A stretch of DNA of 64,000 bases from Callaeas wilsoni. Its lineage: Eukaryota > Chordata > Aves > Passeriformes > Callaeidae. The stretch is from the NCBI GenBank assembly GCA_013398955.1, contig VWPU01004999.1, forward strand, positions 43,098-107,097, read 5' to 3'. A model generated the notes under the pieces. It saw only the letters and a list, made by a program, of their open reading frames with translations. It did not search any database and was not told the origin of the DNA. This document shows, one piece after another, positions 63,985-64,000 of this stretch (position 1 is the stretch's first letter; the number at the start of each line of letters is the position of its first letter). A program made the translations under genes and the position numbers.

Positions 63985-64000
63985 ATGTGGCGGCTCGCGC
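63985..64000 (+). CDS. COX18: Start of downstream gene, probable COX18 (partial, cut by window edge)
   Basis: ATG at 63985 with G at -3 opens MWRLA before the window ends. Five residues cannot identify a protein. The assignment rests on mammalian synteny (COX18 lies just downstream of ANKRD17 on the same strand), the CpG island, the NRF-1 site, and an Arg/Leu-type start compatible with a mitochondrial presequence. COX18 is an Oxa1/YidC-family inner-membrane insertase that handles the COX2 C-terminal tail. Confidence 0.5.

Larger units (their letters stand above)
63770..64000 (+). promoter_or_regulatory. COX18: CpG island / promoter of the downstream gene (probable COX18)
   Basis: Sharp rise in GC and CpG content, densest from 63900 to the window edge and running off it. 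It contains a perfect NRF-1 palindrome just upstream of an ATG in good context. No TATA box is seen, as expected for a housekeeping mitochondrial-protein gene. Confidence 0.7.

Overview
The window comes from a bird nuclear genome. It carries several diverged CR1 LINE fragments (the dominant avian/reptilian retroposon), vertebrate-type introns, two CpG islands, and one large spliced gene on the + strand. I cannot name the species. The assembled exons spell an orthologue of ANKRD17 (GTAR / MASK2). I prefer ANKRD17 to its paralogue ANKHD1 because of the residues encoded just before the ankyrin repeats, the exon-15 coiled coil, and the C-terminus VWTGTWTPHMNSVHMNQLG, which is ANKRD17-like as I recall the family.

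Layout. Positions 1-8375 are non-coding, either intron 1 of the long ANKRD17 transcript or its upstream flank; the long mammalian exon 1 (acidic/Gly-rich N-terminus) is not seen. A CpG island at about 8376-8790 contains a candidate alternative first exon (ATG at 8587, donor after 8619) that joins exon 2 in phase 0. Positions 8620-27201 are a long intron with CR1 copies and simple repeats. From 27202 to 61604 there are 33 coding exons, numbered E2-E34 here on the assumption of one upstream exon. They total 7434 nt including the stop (2477 codons plus stop), and every junction is phase-consistent. A 3'UTR with several poly(A) signals and a 38-nt T tract follows. About 1.8 kb of intergenic DNA containing a CR1 then leads to a second CpG island, with a perfect palindromic NRF-1 motif and the first codons (MWRLA) of a same-strand gene that by synteny should be COX18.

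Protein architecture: 15 ankyrin repeats (E4-E13); a linker with a long coiled coil and polyQ (E15, a symmetric 756-nt exon); 10 more ankyrin repeats (E17-E23); a basic, charged helix with an NLS-like stretch (E25); a Ser/Thr-rich linker; one KH domain with a GRGG loop (E27-E29); and a long Ser/Thr/Pro-rich tail ending in a conserved C-terminus. The family is known as a scaffold and RNA-binding cofactor in Hippo/YAP signalling, cell-cycle entry (cyclin E/CDK2 substrate), innate immune (RLR/NOD2) signalling and vascular development.

I see no novel biological system here. The points worth a second look are mainly RNA-level. They are the CpG-island alternative first exon with a five-codon uORF, two GC-AG introns, a NAGNAG acceptor, a large cassette-compatible exon, an inverted CR1 pair, a 26-bp perfect palindrome, tandem intronic hairpins, the U38 tract, and the CR1/NRF-1 arrangement at the COX18 promoter.
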